Below are positions 43,144 through 52,600 of a stretch of 64,000 bases of DNA, in pieces. Every line of letters begins with the position of its first letter. Position 1 is the first letter of the stretch. Source of the DNA: an uncultured Erythrobacter sp. (lineage in GTDB: Bacteria; Pseudomonadota; Alphaproteobacteria; Sphingomonadales; Sphingomonadaceae); assembly GCA_947499095.1 (NCBI GenBank), contig CANMMR010000002.1, positions 356,308 through 420,307 on the forward strand, written 5' to 3'. The position numbers were made by a program, and so were the translations under genes. The notes under the pieces are model-generated. The model did not search any database. It had not been told where the DNA came from and saw only the letters and a list, made by a program, of their open reading frames with translations.

Positions 43144-43953
43144 ATGAGTCGTTCCGTCATGCCTTTCGCCACCACCTCACTGCCGCTGGCCTCGCTCGTC
43201 GATGCCGGTGCCATTGCTGCGCGGAACAGTACCCGCTGGCGGCCGGGGCTGGCAGCCGCGGGCAAGGCGGCGCTGCATAGCGAGGTGTTTGCCTCGCCGA
43301 ACGAAGCGGCTGGAGCGGGAACGGCGCTGGCCCTGGCACTCGACGATTGGCGAAACCTGCCTCGCGGCGATGCTCACGCCGGGACTCCCGCCGAGCCCGA
43401 CGCCCGGCCTGTTCTGTGGGTGCAGACACGCGATGCGGCGCGGCTGTCCGGGCGTCCTTACCAGGCAGGTCTGCCCAAAGAAGTGCGCGACCGGTTGATC
43501 CATGTGCTCGCCGATACCGCACAGGATGCGCTCTTCGCGCTGGAAGAAGGCGTCCGCTGCCGGGACATCGCCTGGGTCATGGGCGAGATCGCGGGCAATC
43601 CGAAGGCGCTCGATTTCACTGCCTCGCGCCGCCTCACGCTGGCGAGCGAGAAATACGGCGTGCCGCTGTTCCTCGTCCGGCTCGATGCGGCGCGAGACCT
43701 GTCCTCTGCCCGGATGCGCTGGGATGTGACCTCTGCCGCTTCCGACGCGCCCCGGTGGAACGCGCAGGCTCCCGGTGCGCCGGTCTGGCGGGCCGAGCTG
43801 TTCCGGGCGCGCGGGCATGCGCCGGGCGAATGGCTGCTGCACGAGCAGGGCGGGACACTGAAAGCCCGGCGCGAACGGCAGGCGGACAATGATACCGGCG
43901 CGCTCAACTGGACTGCGGGGCTTCAGCGGCGGCGGCTGTCGCAGCAGGCATGA
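43144..43953 (+). CDS. imuA: ImuA, SOS mutagenesis accessory protein
   Basis: A 269-residue RecA-like protein of the ImuA-ImuB-DnaE2 mutasome, needed for damage-induced mutagenesis in bacteria lacking UmuDC. It keeps the fold pattern (VLWVQTRDAARLSGRPYQAGLP, LIHVLADTAQDALFALEEGVRC, LTLASEKYGVPLFLVR; cited in part) but has only a degenerate P-loop (EAAGAGTALALAL), as in other ImuA proteins. The LexA box ends 2 nt before its ATG. Its stop overlaps the imuB start by 4 nt (ATGA). A second in-frame ATG is at 43159. Confidence 0.86.
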   Translation: MSRSVMPFATTSLPLASLVDAGAIAARNSTRWRPGLAAAGKAALHSEVFASPNEAAGAGTALALALDDWRNLPRGDAHAGTPAEPDARPVLWVQTRDAARLSGRPYQAGLPKEVRDRLIHVLADTAQDALFALEEGVRCRDIAWVMGEIAGNPKALDFTASRRLTLASEKYGVPLFLVRLDAARDLSSARMRWDVTSAASDAPRWNAQAPGAPVWRAELFRARGHAPGEWLLHEQGGTLKARRERQADNDTGALNWTAGLQRRRLSQQA

Positions 43954-45518
43954 GCACGCGTTCCGGCGACCTTGGGTCGTCCCGCCGCATCCTCGCGATC
44001 TGGCTGCCCGCTTTCGCGATCGACCGCTGGCGGATCGTCACGCGGGAGGCCGGGGGCACGCTCGATAGCGGGCCGCTGGTGCTGATTGCCGACACCGCGC
44101 ACGGCCCGCGGATTGAGGCTGCCAATCGCATCGCCACGGATGCCGGCGCGCGCCGGGGCATGATGCTGGCCGATGCCCGCACGCTGTGCCCGGAGATCGC
44201 CACTGCGCCCAGCGATCCGGCGGGCGATCTGGCGTTCCTCGAACAGCTTGCCGTCCGGGCCCGGCGCTGGGGGCCATGGTCGGCGATAGACGAACCCGAC
44301 GGTCTGTTGGTGGACGTGACTGCCGTCGCGCACCTGTTCGGCGGGGAGGAGGCGCTGCTCGAGGACGTGCGTGCGGGGTTCGCTCGGCGCGATCTCGCCA
44401 TCCGCACTGCCATCGCACCCACCGCAGGCGCGGCCTGGGCGCTGGCGCATTTCGGCCGCGCCGGGGCGATCGTGGACCGCGAACTGGAGCCTGCGCTGGC
44501 CGACCTGCCTGTCGCGGCGCTGCGGCTTGGCAGCGATGTGCTCACGGTCCTGCGCCGCCTTGGCCTTAAGCAGATCGGCGACATCACGACCATCGGGCGC
44601 GACGCGCTCCAGCGCCGGTTCCGCAAGCGCAAGGTGCCTGAGGCCAACCCGCTACTGCGCTTGGACCAGCTGCTCGGGCGGATTCCCGAACCGCTTCTCC
44701 CGGTAATCGAGCAACACGCGCCGTTCACCCAGCGGCGCCTGATGGAGCCGATCCGCCACCGCGCGCTGCTCGACCAGGTGGTGAGCGATCTTGCGGGCGA
44801 CATGGCACAGCTTCTCGAGAGCAAGGGGCTGGGTGCGCGACGGTTGGAACTGGGCCTCTGGCGAGTCGATGGAGAGGTTGCGGTGCGCAGGCTGGAAATG
44901 TCCGCCGCCACGCGCGATCCCGCCCATATCTGCCGCCTGTTCGCCGCGCGGCTCGACGATATCGAGGCGGGCTTCGGCATCGAACTGCTGCGTGTGCGTG
45001 CCAGCTGGACGGAGCCGTTGGCGCTGGCGCAGGGCTATATCGAGGCACAGGCGGAAAGCCCCGGCACTTCGCTTGCGACTTGTATCGACCGGCTCACCGT
45101 GCGGCTCGGCCCCAAAGCGGTCAGCCGCCCGGTGCCTTTCGCCAGCCACATCCCGGAGCGCGCGCAGCGCTGGAAGCCGCCGCTGGAGCGCGAGCCGCCC
45201 ACGCAGGGAATGCTGGAATTCCACGCCCGCCCGCTGAAGATGCTCGACACGCCGGAGCGGATCGCCGTGCTCTATGCTTCGCCCGACGGCTACCCCCAGC
45301 GCTTTCGCTGGCGCGGCCGCGTGCATGAAGTCGCGCGGGTCGAAGGGCCGGAGCGGATTGCACCCGAATGGTGGCGCGAGCGTGGTTCGGTCCGCCTACG
45401 CGATTACTACCGGATCGAGGACGAGCGCGGGCGGCGCTACTGGATCTATCGACAGGGCATCGCCGGAGACGGGCGGGGCGGAGCGCCGGACTGGTTCCTG
45501 CAGGGGCTGTGCGCCTAG
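43950..45518 (+). CDS. imuB: ImuB, Y-family DNA polymerase-like mutasome scaffold
   Basis: A 522-residue Y-family relative that links ImuA and DnaE2 to the sliding clamp. The family pattern is seen in RRILAIWLPAFAIDRWRI, GARRGMMLADARTLCPEI, GPWSAIDEPDGLLVDVTAVAHLFGG, LGLKQIGDITTIGRDALQRRF and LPVIEQHAPF (cited in part). The first catalytic region reads WLPAFAID instead of the polymerase DxD-type motif, agreeing with the known loss of polymerase activity in ImuB. It is translationally coupled to imuA. Its stop overlaps the stop of the convergent PilZ gene by 3-4 nt. Confidence 0.9.
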   Translation: MSTRSGDLGSSRRILAIWLPAFAIDRWRIVTREAGGTLDSGPLVLIADTAHGPRIEAANRIATDAGARRGMMLADARTLCPEIATAPSDPAGDLAFLEQLAVRARRWGPWSAIDEPDGLLVDVTAVAHLFGGEEALLEDVRAGFARRDLAIRTAIAPTAGAAWALAHFGRAGAIVDRELEPALADLPVAALRLGSDVLTVLRRLGLKQIGDITTIGRDALQRRFRKRKVPEANPLLRLDQLLGRIPEPLLPVIEQHAPFTQRRLMEPIRHRALLDQVVSDLAGDMAQLLESKGLGARRLELGLWRVDGEVAVRRLEMSAATRDPAHICRLFAARLDDIEAGFGIELLRVRASWTEPLALAQGYIEAQAESPGTSLATCIDRLTVRLGPKAVSRPVPFASHIPERAQRWKPPLEREPPTQGMLEFHARPLKMLDTPERIAVLYASPDGYPQRFRWRGRVHEVARVEGPERIAPEWWRERGSVRLRDYYRIEDERGRRYWIYRQGIAGDGRGGAPDWFLQGLCA

Positions 45519-45913
45519 CCTTCCGATACGAGAAACGCGCGGCGCGAGCGCCTCTGGCCGAGGGGTATGTTGCTGAAATTCGCCACCGGGCCGGTCTCGA
45601 CTTCGACCGTCTGGACCGTGGCGTCCACGGCTGCTTGCGGAATGCTGCGTTCGAACACCAGCCCGCAGCTACCGGCGCGGCTCCATACCACCTTGCACCA
45701 GTGTTCTTGATCACCCCAGACGAGCAGCCCGGAAATGCCGCTGGCCGGCAAGTCCTCTGCCTCGAAACATGCGCCGTCGAGCGACAGATCGCGCAACCGA
45801 CCGCATCGTTCGCCGCCAAGCAGGCGAAGCGACGCAGGGCAGTCGACGAAATGCCGCCGACTTGTGCGTCGTTCGGATTGGCTCGCGACCTGTTTTCTCT
45901 GGAATAGCGCCAC
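45515..45913 (-). CDS. PilZ-domain protein
   Basis: A 132-residue cytoplasmic protein built of one PilZ domain. The cyclic-di-GMP-binding motifs are present: RxxxR in ERRTSRRHF (about residues 14-21) and the D-x-S-x-x-G box in LRDLSLDGACFEA (about 41-53). A receptor role for c-di-GMP is therefore likely; the output is not evident. A GTG at 45913 with GGGGG upstream is the best start. It lies antisense-convergent to imuB and is read from the space shared with the carbonic anhydrase terminator region. Confidence 0.8.
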   Translation of the reverse strand: MALFQRKQVASQSERRTSRRHFVDCPASLRLLGGERCGRLRDLSLDGACFEAEDLPASGISGLLVWGDQEHWCKVVWSRAGSCGLVFERSIPQAAVDATVQTVEVETGPVANFSNIPLGQRRSRRAFLVSEG

Positions 45914-45992
45914 GCGGTGCCCCCTTACCGAACGTCATCGGGGGGCTCTGGTTACTGCGACCTTTTTCGACACGGTAAATAAACTTTAGGAT

Positions 45993-46019
45993 ACCCGCCC
46001 GACGCCGGGCCGGGCGGGT
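45993..46019 (-). terminator. possible terminator after the carbonic anhydrase gene
   Basis: A perfect 9-bp GC-rich stem (ACCCGCCCG at 45993-46001 with CGGGCGGGT at 46011-46019) lies 7 nt past the minus-strand stop. On that strand it is followed by ATCCTAAAGTTTATTT, an AT-rich but broken T-tract, so termination may be partial. Confidence 0.5.
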
Positions 46020-46026
46020 CTCACGT

Positions 46027-46749
46027 TCACGGGCGATCGAAGAAGTCCACTCGCCCGTCGTCGAGATCGTAATAAGCGCCCACGACCTTCAGTTTCCCAG
46101 CTCGCTGTGGCTCGAGCAGGATGGGGTCGGTATGCTGTCGAAGTTGCCGTACGACGCGGCTGACGTTGGCGCGCACCGAATTGTCGAGCAGATCGCCGTC
46201 CTTGTCACGGACAGACAGGACCGCGGGGATGATCGGTTCGATCATGGGGCCGATGGAACCCGGGAATGTCGCGTTGTCCGTCACGACTTCGGTCGCCGCT
46301 TTTACGGCACCGCAACTCTCGTGTCCCATCACGACCACTAGGGGGACATTCAGCACCGCCACGGCATATTCGATCGACCCGAGGGCGACCGTGTCCACGG
46401 TATTCCCGGCATTGCGAATGATGAAAAGCTCCCCCAGTCCGCGACCGAACAGGAGTTCGGGCGGCACCCGGCTATCGGAGCATGTTACATAGGCAGCGAA
46501 AGGCTGTTGCCCGGCGGCGAGATCGAGCCGTCGTTGGGAACTGGTCAAGACGCTCGTACGGCCGCCGGTAAGGAACTGCTCGTTGCCTCGTCGCAATAGT
46601 TCGAGTGCCTGGTCGGGGGTGAGGTCGGAAGCCGGCGGCGCAGGTTCGGGCATTGCCGGATTATCCTGCGCCAAGGCAGAATTGCCGCCCAGCAAGGCGG
46701 CGGCGCTGGCAGCCCCCGTTGCTCCAAGCATAGATCGACGGGATATCAT
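46027..46749 (-). CDS. Tat-exported beta-class carbonic anhydrase
   Basis: Interconverts CO2 and bicarbonate with zinc. The 240-residue precursor begins MISRRSMLGATGAASAAALLG, a twin-arginine signal with cleavage near ALA/QDN. The beta-CA motifs are intact: VTCSDSRVPPE (Cys, Asp-Arg dyad) and VVMGHESCGAV (His-x-x-Cys). Export of a beta-CA by Tat is known in some proteobacteria but less common than cytosolic forms. GGAGAG lies 5 nt before the ATG at 46749. It is divergent from the LexA-controlled radical-SAM gene, with 209 nt between. Confidence 0.88.
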   Translation of the reverse strand: MISRRSMLGATGAASAAALLGGNSALAQDNPAMPEPAPPASDLTPDQALELLRRGNEQFLTGGRTSVLTSSQRRLDLAAGQQPFAAYVTCSDSRVPPELLFGRGLGELFIIRNAGNTVDTVALGSIEYAVAVLNVPLVVVMGHESCGAVKAATEVVTDNATFPGSIGPMIEPIIPAVLSVRDKDGDLLDNSVRANVSRVVRQLRQHTDPILLEPQRAGKLKVVGAYYDLDDGRVDFFDRP

Positions 46750-46941
46750 AACCACTCTCCTTTGGCGCCCGAAGACAAGAGTGGGTCGGGCGCTGGTTTG
46801 CTCTATCGCCAGGGGCGATCGCTCAACGTCCGACATCACGAGCGCATCGCGCTCGCCAGAGGGGCCCGGTCCGTGTTTTCACGCTATATTGGTGGCCGGA
46901 TTTGCACAACGAGATTTTTGCTGTTGGAAAAATTCGAGAGA

Positions 46942-46956
46942 GAACATATAAAGAAC
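46942..46956 (+). promoter_or_regulatory. LexA box over the radical-SAM/udgX/dnaE2 promoter
   Basis: GAAC-ATATAAA-GAAC (GTTC-N7-GTTC on the other strand). TTGGAA (46924-46929), a 17-bp spacer and TATAAA (46947-46952) form a good promoter whose -10 is wholly inside the box. The expected transcript start, near 46959, coincides with the ATG of the first gene. The spacer of this box begins ATAT as in the imuA box. Confidence 0.88.
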
Positions 46957-46958
46957 GC

Positions 46959-48203
46959 ATGGCGTCGCAAACCATCCTTCAAAAGCTCGAGATTCTCGCC
47001 GACGCGGCGAAATACGATGCGTCTTGCGCGTCGTCCGGCACGGCGAAGAAGAACAGTCTTGGCGGCAAGGGGATCGGTTCGACCGAGGGGATGGGCATCT
47101 GCCACGCCTATGCGCCCGATGGTCGCTGCATCAGCCTGCTCAAGATCCTGCTGACCAATCACTGCGTGTTCGACTGCCATTACTGCGTCAATCGCAAGAG
47201 CTCGAACGTGGCGCGTGCGCGCTTCACGCCGCAGGAAGTGGTGGACCTGACGCTGGCCTTCTACCGGCGCAATTATATCGAAGGGCTGTTCCTGTCGTCG
47301 GGCATCGTGAAGAGCTCGAACCACACGATGGAGCAGATCGTGGAAGTCGCCCGCATCTTGCGGGAAGAACACGATTTTCGCGGCTACATCCACCTGAAAA
47401 CCATTCCCGAGGCCGATGCCGAGATCGTCCATCAGGCGGGGCTCTATGCCGATCGCGTCTCGATCAATGTCGAACTGCCGACCGACAGCGGCCTCACCCG
47501 CCTCGCGCCCGACAAGGATGCGCGCCAGATCGAAGGCGCGATGGGCAAGGTGAAGGCCGACCTCGTCGAGGCAAAGGATGCCCGCAAACGCTTCCGCCAC
47601 GCGCCGCGTTTCGCGCCTGCGGGCCAATCGACGCAGATGATCGTCGGCGCCGATGCCGCGAGTGATGCCGATATCGTGGGCAAGGCGAGCCGGCTGTACG
47701 ACAATTTCCGCCTGCGCCGGGTCTATTACAGCGCTTTCTCGCCGATCCCCGATGCCAGCGCGGTGTTGCCGCTGAAGCGCCCGCCGCTGATCCGCGAGCA
47801 TCGGCTTTACCAGTCGGACTGGCTGATGCGTTTCTATGGCTACAAGCCGACCGAGGTGATGCAGGCGACCGAGGCGGACGGGAACTTGCCGCTCGATATA
47901 GATCCCAAGCTCGCGTGGGCTCTCAAGTTTCGCGAGCAGTTCCCGCTCGATGTGAACCGTGCCAGTCGCGAGCAATTGCTGCGCGTGCCGGGCCTCGGCG
48001 TAAAGGCGGTGAACAAGATCATCGCCAGTCGTCGCCATCGCAATCTGCGGCTCGACGATGTCGCGCTGCTGACGCAATCGATCACCAAGGTGCGGCCATT
48101 CATCTGTACGGTAGACTGGCGCCCGATCACGCTGACCGACCGCGCGGACCTGCGCAGCCTGCTCGCGCCGAAGACCGAGCAGCTGGAGCTGTTCGCGGCA
48201 TGA
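46959..48203 (+). CDS. radical-SAM protein linked to UdgX (TIGR03916-type)
   Basis: A 414-residue radical-SAM enzyme of the putative DNA modification/repair group that accompanies UdgX. The [4Fe-4S] motif is C69-x3-C73-x2-C76 in NHCVFDCHYCVN. Family marks include KLEILADAAKYDASCASSG at the start, SSGIVKSSNHTMEQIV, GYIHLKTIPEAD and APAGQSTQMIVGAD (cited in part). A helix-hairpin-helix DNA-binding element, LLRVPGLGVKAVNKII, lies near residues 337-353. ATG 46959 is chosen because the family begins at MASQTILQKLEIL and because earlier starts would place the LexA box inside the gene. It overlaps the next gene by 4 nt. The reaction catalysed is unknown. Confidence 0.9.
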   Translation: MASQTILQKLEILADAAKYDASCASSGTAKKNSLGGKGIGSTEGMGICHAYAPDGRCISLLKILLTNHCVFDCHYCVNRKSSNVARARFTPQEVVDLTLAFYRRNYIEGLFLSSGIVKSSNHTMEQIVEVARILREEHDFRGYIHLKTIPEADAEIVHQAGLYADRVSINVELPTDSGLTRLAPDKDARQIEGAMGKVKADLVEAKDARKRFRHAPRFAPAGQSTQMIVGADAASDADIVGKASRLYDNFRLRRVYYSAFSPIPDASAVLPLKRPPLIREHRLYQSDWLMRFYGYKPTEVMQATEADGNLPLDIDPKLAWALKFREQFPLDVNRASREQLLRVPGLGVKAVNKIIASRRHRNLRLDDVALLTQSITKVRPFICTVDWRPITLTDRADLRSLLAPKTEQLELFAA

Positions 48204-49654
48204 GGTCCTCGCGCAGCCTCTCGGGCGTGAAGCTCGGCACTTATTACGTGGTGCACATGCCGGAGCCGGACGATTTCGACTTCTGGCGGGAGCGGGCGCG
48301 TGGGCTGATCCAGTGCGATGTCCCGCCCGACCGGATTGCCTGGGTCGAACCGGGCGGTAGCGGCGACCTGTTCGCGCATGGGAAGCGCCGCATGCCGGTG
48401 CCGCCGAAGGATGCCCCGCCGGTGCGCGCCAACCGCCGCTTCGTCAGCCTGGCTCGAAACGCTGCGCTCCATTCCGATCCCGAGCGCTTTGCGCTGCTCT
48501 ACCGTTTGCTCTGGCGATTGCAGGCCAATCCGCGGATCATGGAGGACAAGGCGGACCTCGATGTCCGCAAGCTGGAGGAACTCGACAAGAGCGTCCGCCG
48601 CGACAGTCACAAGATGCATGCCTTCGTCCGCTTCCGACTGGTCGAGGACGCTGACGAAAACGGGGAGGGCGCCGAGCATTACGTCGCCTGGTTCGAACCC
48701 GATCATCACATACTGCGCGCCAATGCTGGCTTCTTCATGCGGCGCTTTTCCAACATGCGCTGGTCGATCCTGACGCCGCGCGGCTCGCTCCATTGGGACG
48801 GCGAGACAATGGCGGAAGGTCCGCCCGCCGATCGCAGCGACGCGCCGAGCGGCGATCCGACCGAGGATTTGTGGCGCAGCTATTACGCGTCCATCTTCAA
48901 CCCTGCGCGTTTGAAGATCGGGGCGATGCTGAAGGAAATGCCCAAAAAATACTGGAAGAACATGCCGGAAGCCGCGCTCATCCCCGAACTGGTGGCGGGC
49001 GCGCAGAAGCGGGAAAGTGCGATGGTCGAGAAGGGAACGCTGGAATTCGAGGAGCGGCCCGAGACGCTGGCAGCGATCGACAAGGCAATCCACGCCTGTC
49101 GCAAGTGCCCGATCGGCCAGCTCGACAACCACGCCGTGATGGGAGAAGGGCCGCAGGATGCTGCCCTGATGATCGTCGGCGAACAGCCGGGCGATCAGGA
49201 GGACCAGCAGGGGCGGCCCTTCGTGGGGCCGGCGGGCCAGTTGCTCGACGCGCATCTGGAGAAGGTCGGGATCGACCGACGCGCGGCTTACGTCACCAAT
49301 ACGGTCAAGCATTTCAAATATGTCCAGCGCGGCAAGCGGCGGATCCACCAGTCGCCTGGCGCAAAGGAAATCGACACCTGCCGCTGGTGGATCGAGAGCG
49401 AGCGCGCAATCGTGCAACCGAAACTGATCCTCGCCATGGGGGCAAGTGCGGCGCGCGGCATGCTGGGCAAGACGGTCAGCATCACCAAGGTCCGCGGCGA
49501 ACCGATTGCGCTGGAAGACGGCAGCGAACTGTGGGTGACGGCGCACCCTTCCTATCTCCTGCGGCTAGACGGGCCCGCGCGTGAGGAGCAGGCGCGCCTG
49601 TTCGATGCGGACCTTGCTGCAGTGAAGGAACGGCTCGAGGAATTGGCCGGGTGA
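48200..49654 (+). CDS. UdgX-family uracil-DNA-binding protein with N-terminal TIGR03915/DUF4130 domain
   Basis: A 484-residue two-part protein. The N-terminal half (about 1-270) is the DUF4130-like domain that accompanies the radical-SAM partner (RFVSLARNAALHSDPERFALL, SHKMHAFVRFR, AGFFMRRFSNMRWSILTP; in part). The C-terminal half (about 285-484) is UdgX-type: ACRKCPIG for the Fe-S cluster, GEQPGDQED (Glu328), and the R-loop KRRIHQSPG with His383, the residue that in UdgX bonds covalently to the uracil-derived abasic site. The usual KRRIHK reads KRRIHQ here. It should bind uracil in DNA tightly. It overlaps the upstream gene by 4 nt and lies 4 nt before dnaE2. Confidence 0.9.
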   Translation: MRSSRSLSGVKLGTYYVVHMPEPDDFDFWRERARGLIQCDVPPDRIAWVEPGGSGDLFAHGKRRMPVPPKDAPPVRANRRFVSLARNAALHSDPERFALLYRLLWRLQANPRIMEDKADLDVRKLEELDKSVRRDSHKMHAFVRFRLVEDADENGEGAEHYVAWFEPDHHILRANAGFFMRRFSNMRWSILTPRGSLHWDGETMAEGPPADRSDAPSGDPTEDLWRSYYASIFNPARLKIGAMLKEMPKKYWKNMPEAALIPELVAGAQKRESAMVEKGTLEFEERPETLAAIDKAIHACRKCPIGQLDNHAVMGEGPQDAALMIVGEQPGDQEDQQGRPFVGPAGQLLDAHLEKVGIDRRAAYVTNTVKHFKYVQRGKRRIHQSPGAKEIDTCRWWIESERAIVQPKLILAMGASAARGMLGKTVSITKVRGEPIALEDGSELWVTAHPSYLLRLDGPAREEQARLFDADLAAVKERLEELAG

Positions 49655-49658
49655 CGGT

Positions 49659-52600
49659 ATGCCGGAGAACGACCACCAGATCCCGAAGCGCAGGATCGAT
49701 GTCGATCCCGACCTCGTAAAGCCGCCGCAGCGCGCGCCTTTCGTCGAACTGGGGCTCGTTTCCTGCTTCAGCTTCCTGCGCGGCGCGTCCGATGCGGTCG
49801 ATCTGGTCGAGCGGGCCTATGGGCTCGGTTACGATGCGATCGGAATTGCCGATGCCAATACCATGGCCGGTGTGGTGCGCATCCATAGCGAGGCGAAAAC
49901 TCTTAAGTTGAAGCCGCTTATCGGCTGCAGGATAGAAACGGTCGAAGGTTTCGCCTTTCTCGCCTATCCCAAGGATCGCGCGGCTTACGGGCGTTTGTGC
50001 CAGCTGATTTCGCAAGGACGCATGGCCACGCTGGAAGGTGAGTGGCAGGCCAAGGGCGAGTGCCACATCTCGCTGGTCATGCTGGCTGCACAGAGCGAGG
50101 ATGTGCAGCTGATCCTCGTGCCGCCGCGCGATCTTGGGCAGCACTTCACTATTGCGATCCCGAGCAATGTCGTGCCGTTTCGCCAGGCGGATGCAGGGGA
50201 GGAAGTCAAAACCCAGTGGACGCAGGTCGAGGGTGACTTGGTCGACATTCTCCCGCATCTTGCCCACCAGCTGCCGACACTGCGCCATATCGCAGCGAGC
50301 TACCTCTACACCGCAAGCGATATCGAACGGATCGAGCGGCTCGACCATCTCGCGCGCGCCAACGATTTATGCATCCTCGCCACCAACGACGTGCATTACG
50401 CCACGCCCGACAAGCGACCCTTGCAGGATGTGATGACGGCCATCCGCCACAAGGTCACGGTGGCCGAGGCCGGGCACCTGTTGTTCGGCAATGCCGAGCG
50501 GTACCTCAAGTCGCCTGCCGCCATGGTCCGCATGTTCGCCCGCTGGCCCCATGCCATCGCCGCCGCGCGCGAGGTGGCCGATGCCTGCGATTTCAGCCTC
50601 GACACGCTGAAATACGAATATCCCGAAGAGCTCTATCCCGGCGGCGTCGACCCGCAGGGCTATCTCGAAAGCGAAACCTGGAAGGGGGCCGCCTCGCGCT
50701 ATCCGCAAGGCATTCCCGACAGCTTGCGGGAAACGCTGAACAAGGAACTCGCGCTGATCGGAAAGATGCAGCTTGCACGCTATTTCCTGACCATCAAGGA
50801 TATCGTCGATTTCGCGCGCGAGAAAGTCGATCCGCCGATCCTGTGCCAGGGGCGGGGGAGCGCGGCCAATTCGGCGGTCTGCTATTGCCTCGGCATCACC
50901 AGCGTCGATCCGGAAAAGCACCAGCTCCTGTTCGACCGCTTCATCTCCGAAGACCGCAAGGAGCCGCCCGATATCGACGTCGATTTCGAACATGAGCGGC
51001 GCGAGGAGGTGATCCAGTATCTCTATCGCAAATACGGCCGCCATCGGGCCGGCTTGTGCGCCACGGTGATTCACTACCGACCGCGCATGGCAATCCGCGA
51101 AGTGGGCAAGGCGATGGGCCTGTCCGAGGACGTTACCGCCGTGCTGGCGCGCACCGTCTGGGGCGGGTGGGGCCGCACGATCGACGAGGGGCATGTCGAG
51201 AACGAAACCGGGCTCGACCTCACCGATCCGCATCTGCGCCGCGTGCTCAAGCTGACCGAGCAGATGATCGGCATGCCGCGCCATCTCAGCCAGCATGTCG
51301 GCGGCTTCATCCTCACCGACGGCCCGCTGACCGAGATGGTCCCGATCGGCAACGGTGCCATGCCCGACCGCAGCTTCATCGAGTGGGACAAGGACGACAT
51401 CGACGATCTCGGCATCCTGAAGGTCGACGTGCTTGCCCTCGGCATGTTAACTTGTATCCGCAAGGGGCTGAAACTGCTCGAAGATCATCATGGCAAGAGC
51501 TACCAGCTCGCGACCATCCCGCGCGAGGACCCGGCGGTCTACGACATGCTGTGCACGGGCGACTCGCTCGGCGTGTTCCAGGTCGAAAGCCGGGCGCAGA
51601 TGAACATGCTCCCGAGGCTCCGTCCGCGCGAATTCTACGATCTCGTCGTGCAGGTCGCCATCGTGCGGCCCGGGCCGATCCAGGGCGACATGGTTCACCC
51701 CTATCTCAAGCAGCGCCGGCGGGCTCGCGAGGGCAAGACCGATTTCTACCTGCCGTCGCCCGCGCCGGAGCACGGTCCGCCCGACGAACTCTCGTCGATC
51801 CTGAAGCGGACATACGGCGTTCCGATCTTCCAGGAACAGGCAATGAAGATCGCCATCGATGCGGCGAAGTTCAGCTCGAAGGAAGCGAACCGGCTGCGCA
51901 AGGCCATGGCGACCTTCCGCAGCCGCGGCATGGTGAACGAGCATCAGGACATGATGGTCGGCCGCATGATCGAACGCGGCTACGACCCCGAATTTTCCGC
52001 ACGGTGCTTCGAGCAGATCAAGGGCTTCGGCGAATACGGCTTCCCGGAAAGCCACGCCGCCAGTTTTGCTCACCTCGTCTATGTGTCGAGCTGGATGAAG
52101 TGCCATTACCCGGCGGCCTTTGCCTGCGCGCTGCTCAATTCGCAGCCGATGGGCTTCTACGCCCCGGCGCAGATCGTGCGCGATGCGCGCGAGCATGGCG
52201 TCACGGTGCTGCCTGCCGACGTCAATCTGTCCGACTGGGACTGCACGCTGGAAGAGTGCGAGGGCGAGATCTCCTTGCGCCTCGGCCTCAGGCAGGTCGA
52301 CGGCTTGCGGGAGGCCGTGGCGGCACGGCTGATCGGGGAGCGCGAGGAACGGGGGCCCTATGCCGACGTCACGGCGCTGCGGGATCGTGCCCGCATCGGT
52401 CCTTCGCATGTCGAGCGGCTCGCCAGCGCGGACTGCTTCGGTTCGATCGCGCTGTCGCGACGTCAGGCGCTGTGGGATGCACGCAGCCTGATCGCCGAAC
52501 CCGACCTGCCGCTGTTCGCCGCTGCGGCCGAGCGGGAGGAGGGCGCCGAGACATCGGCCACGCAGCTACCCCACATGCCGCTGAGCGAGGAAGTCGTGGC

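Noticed and set aside
46750..46923. A frame extending the carbonic anhydrase upstream by 30 codons
   Set aside because: The twin-arginine signal must be N-terminal, and GGAGAG marks the ATG at 46749.
46902..46958. An upstream in-frame start for the radical-SAM gene
   Set aside because: It would place the promoter and LexA box inside the coding sequence, and the added 19 residues are not family-like.
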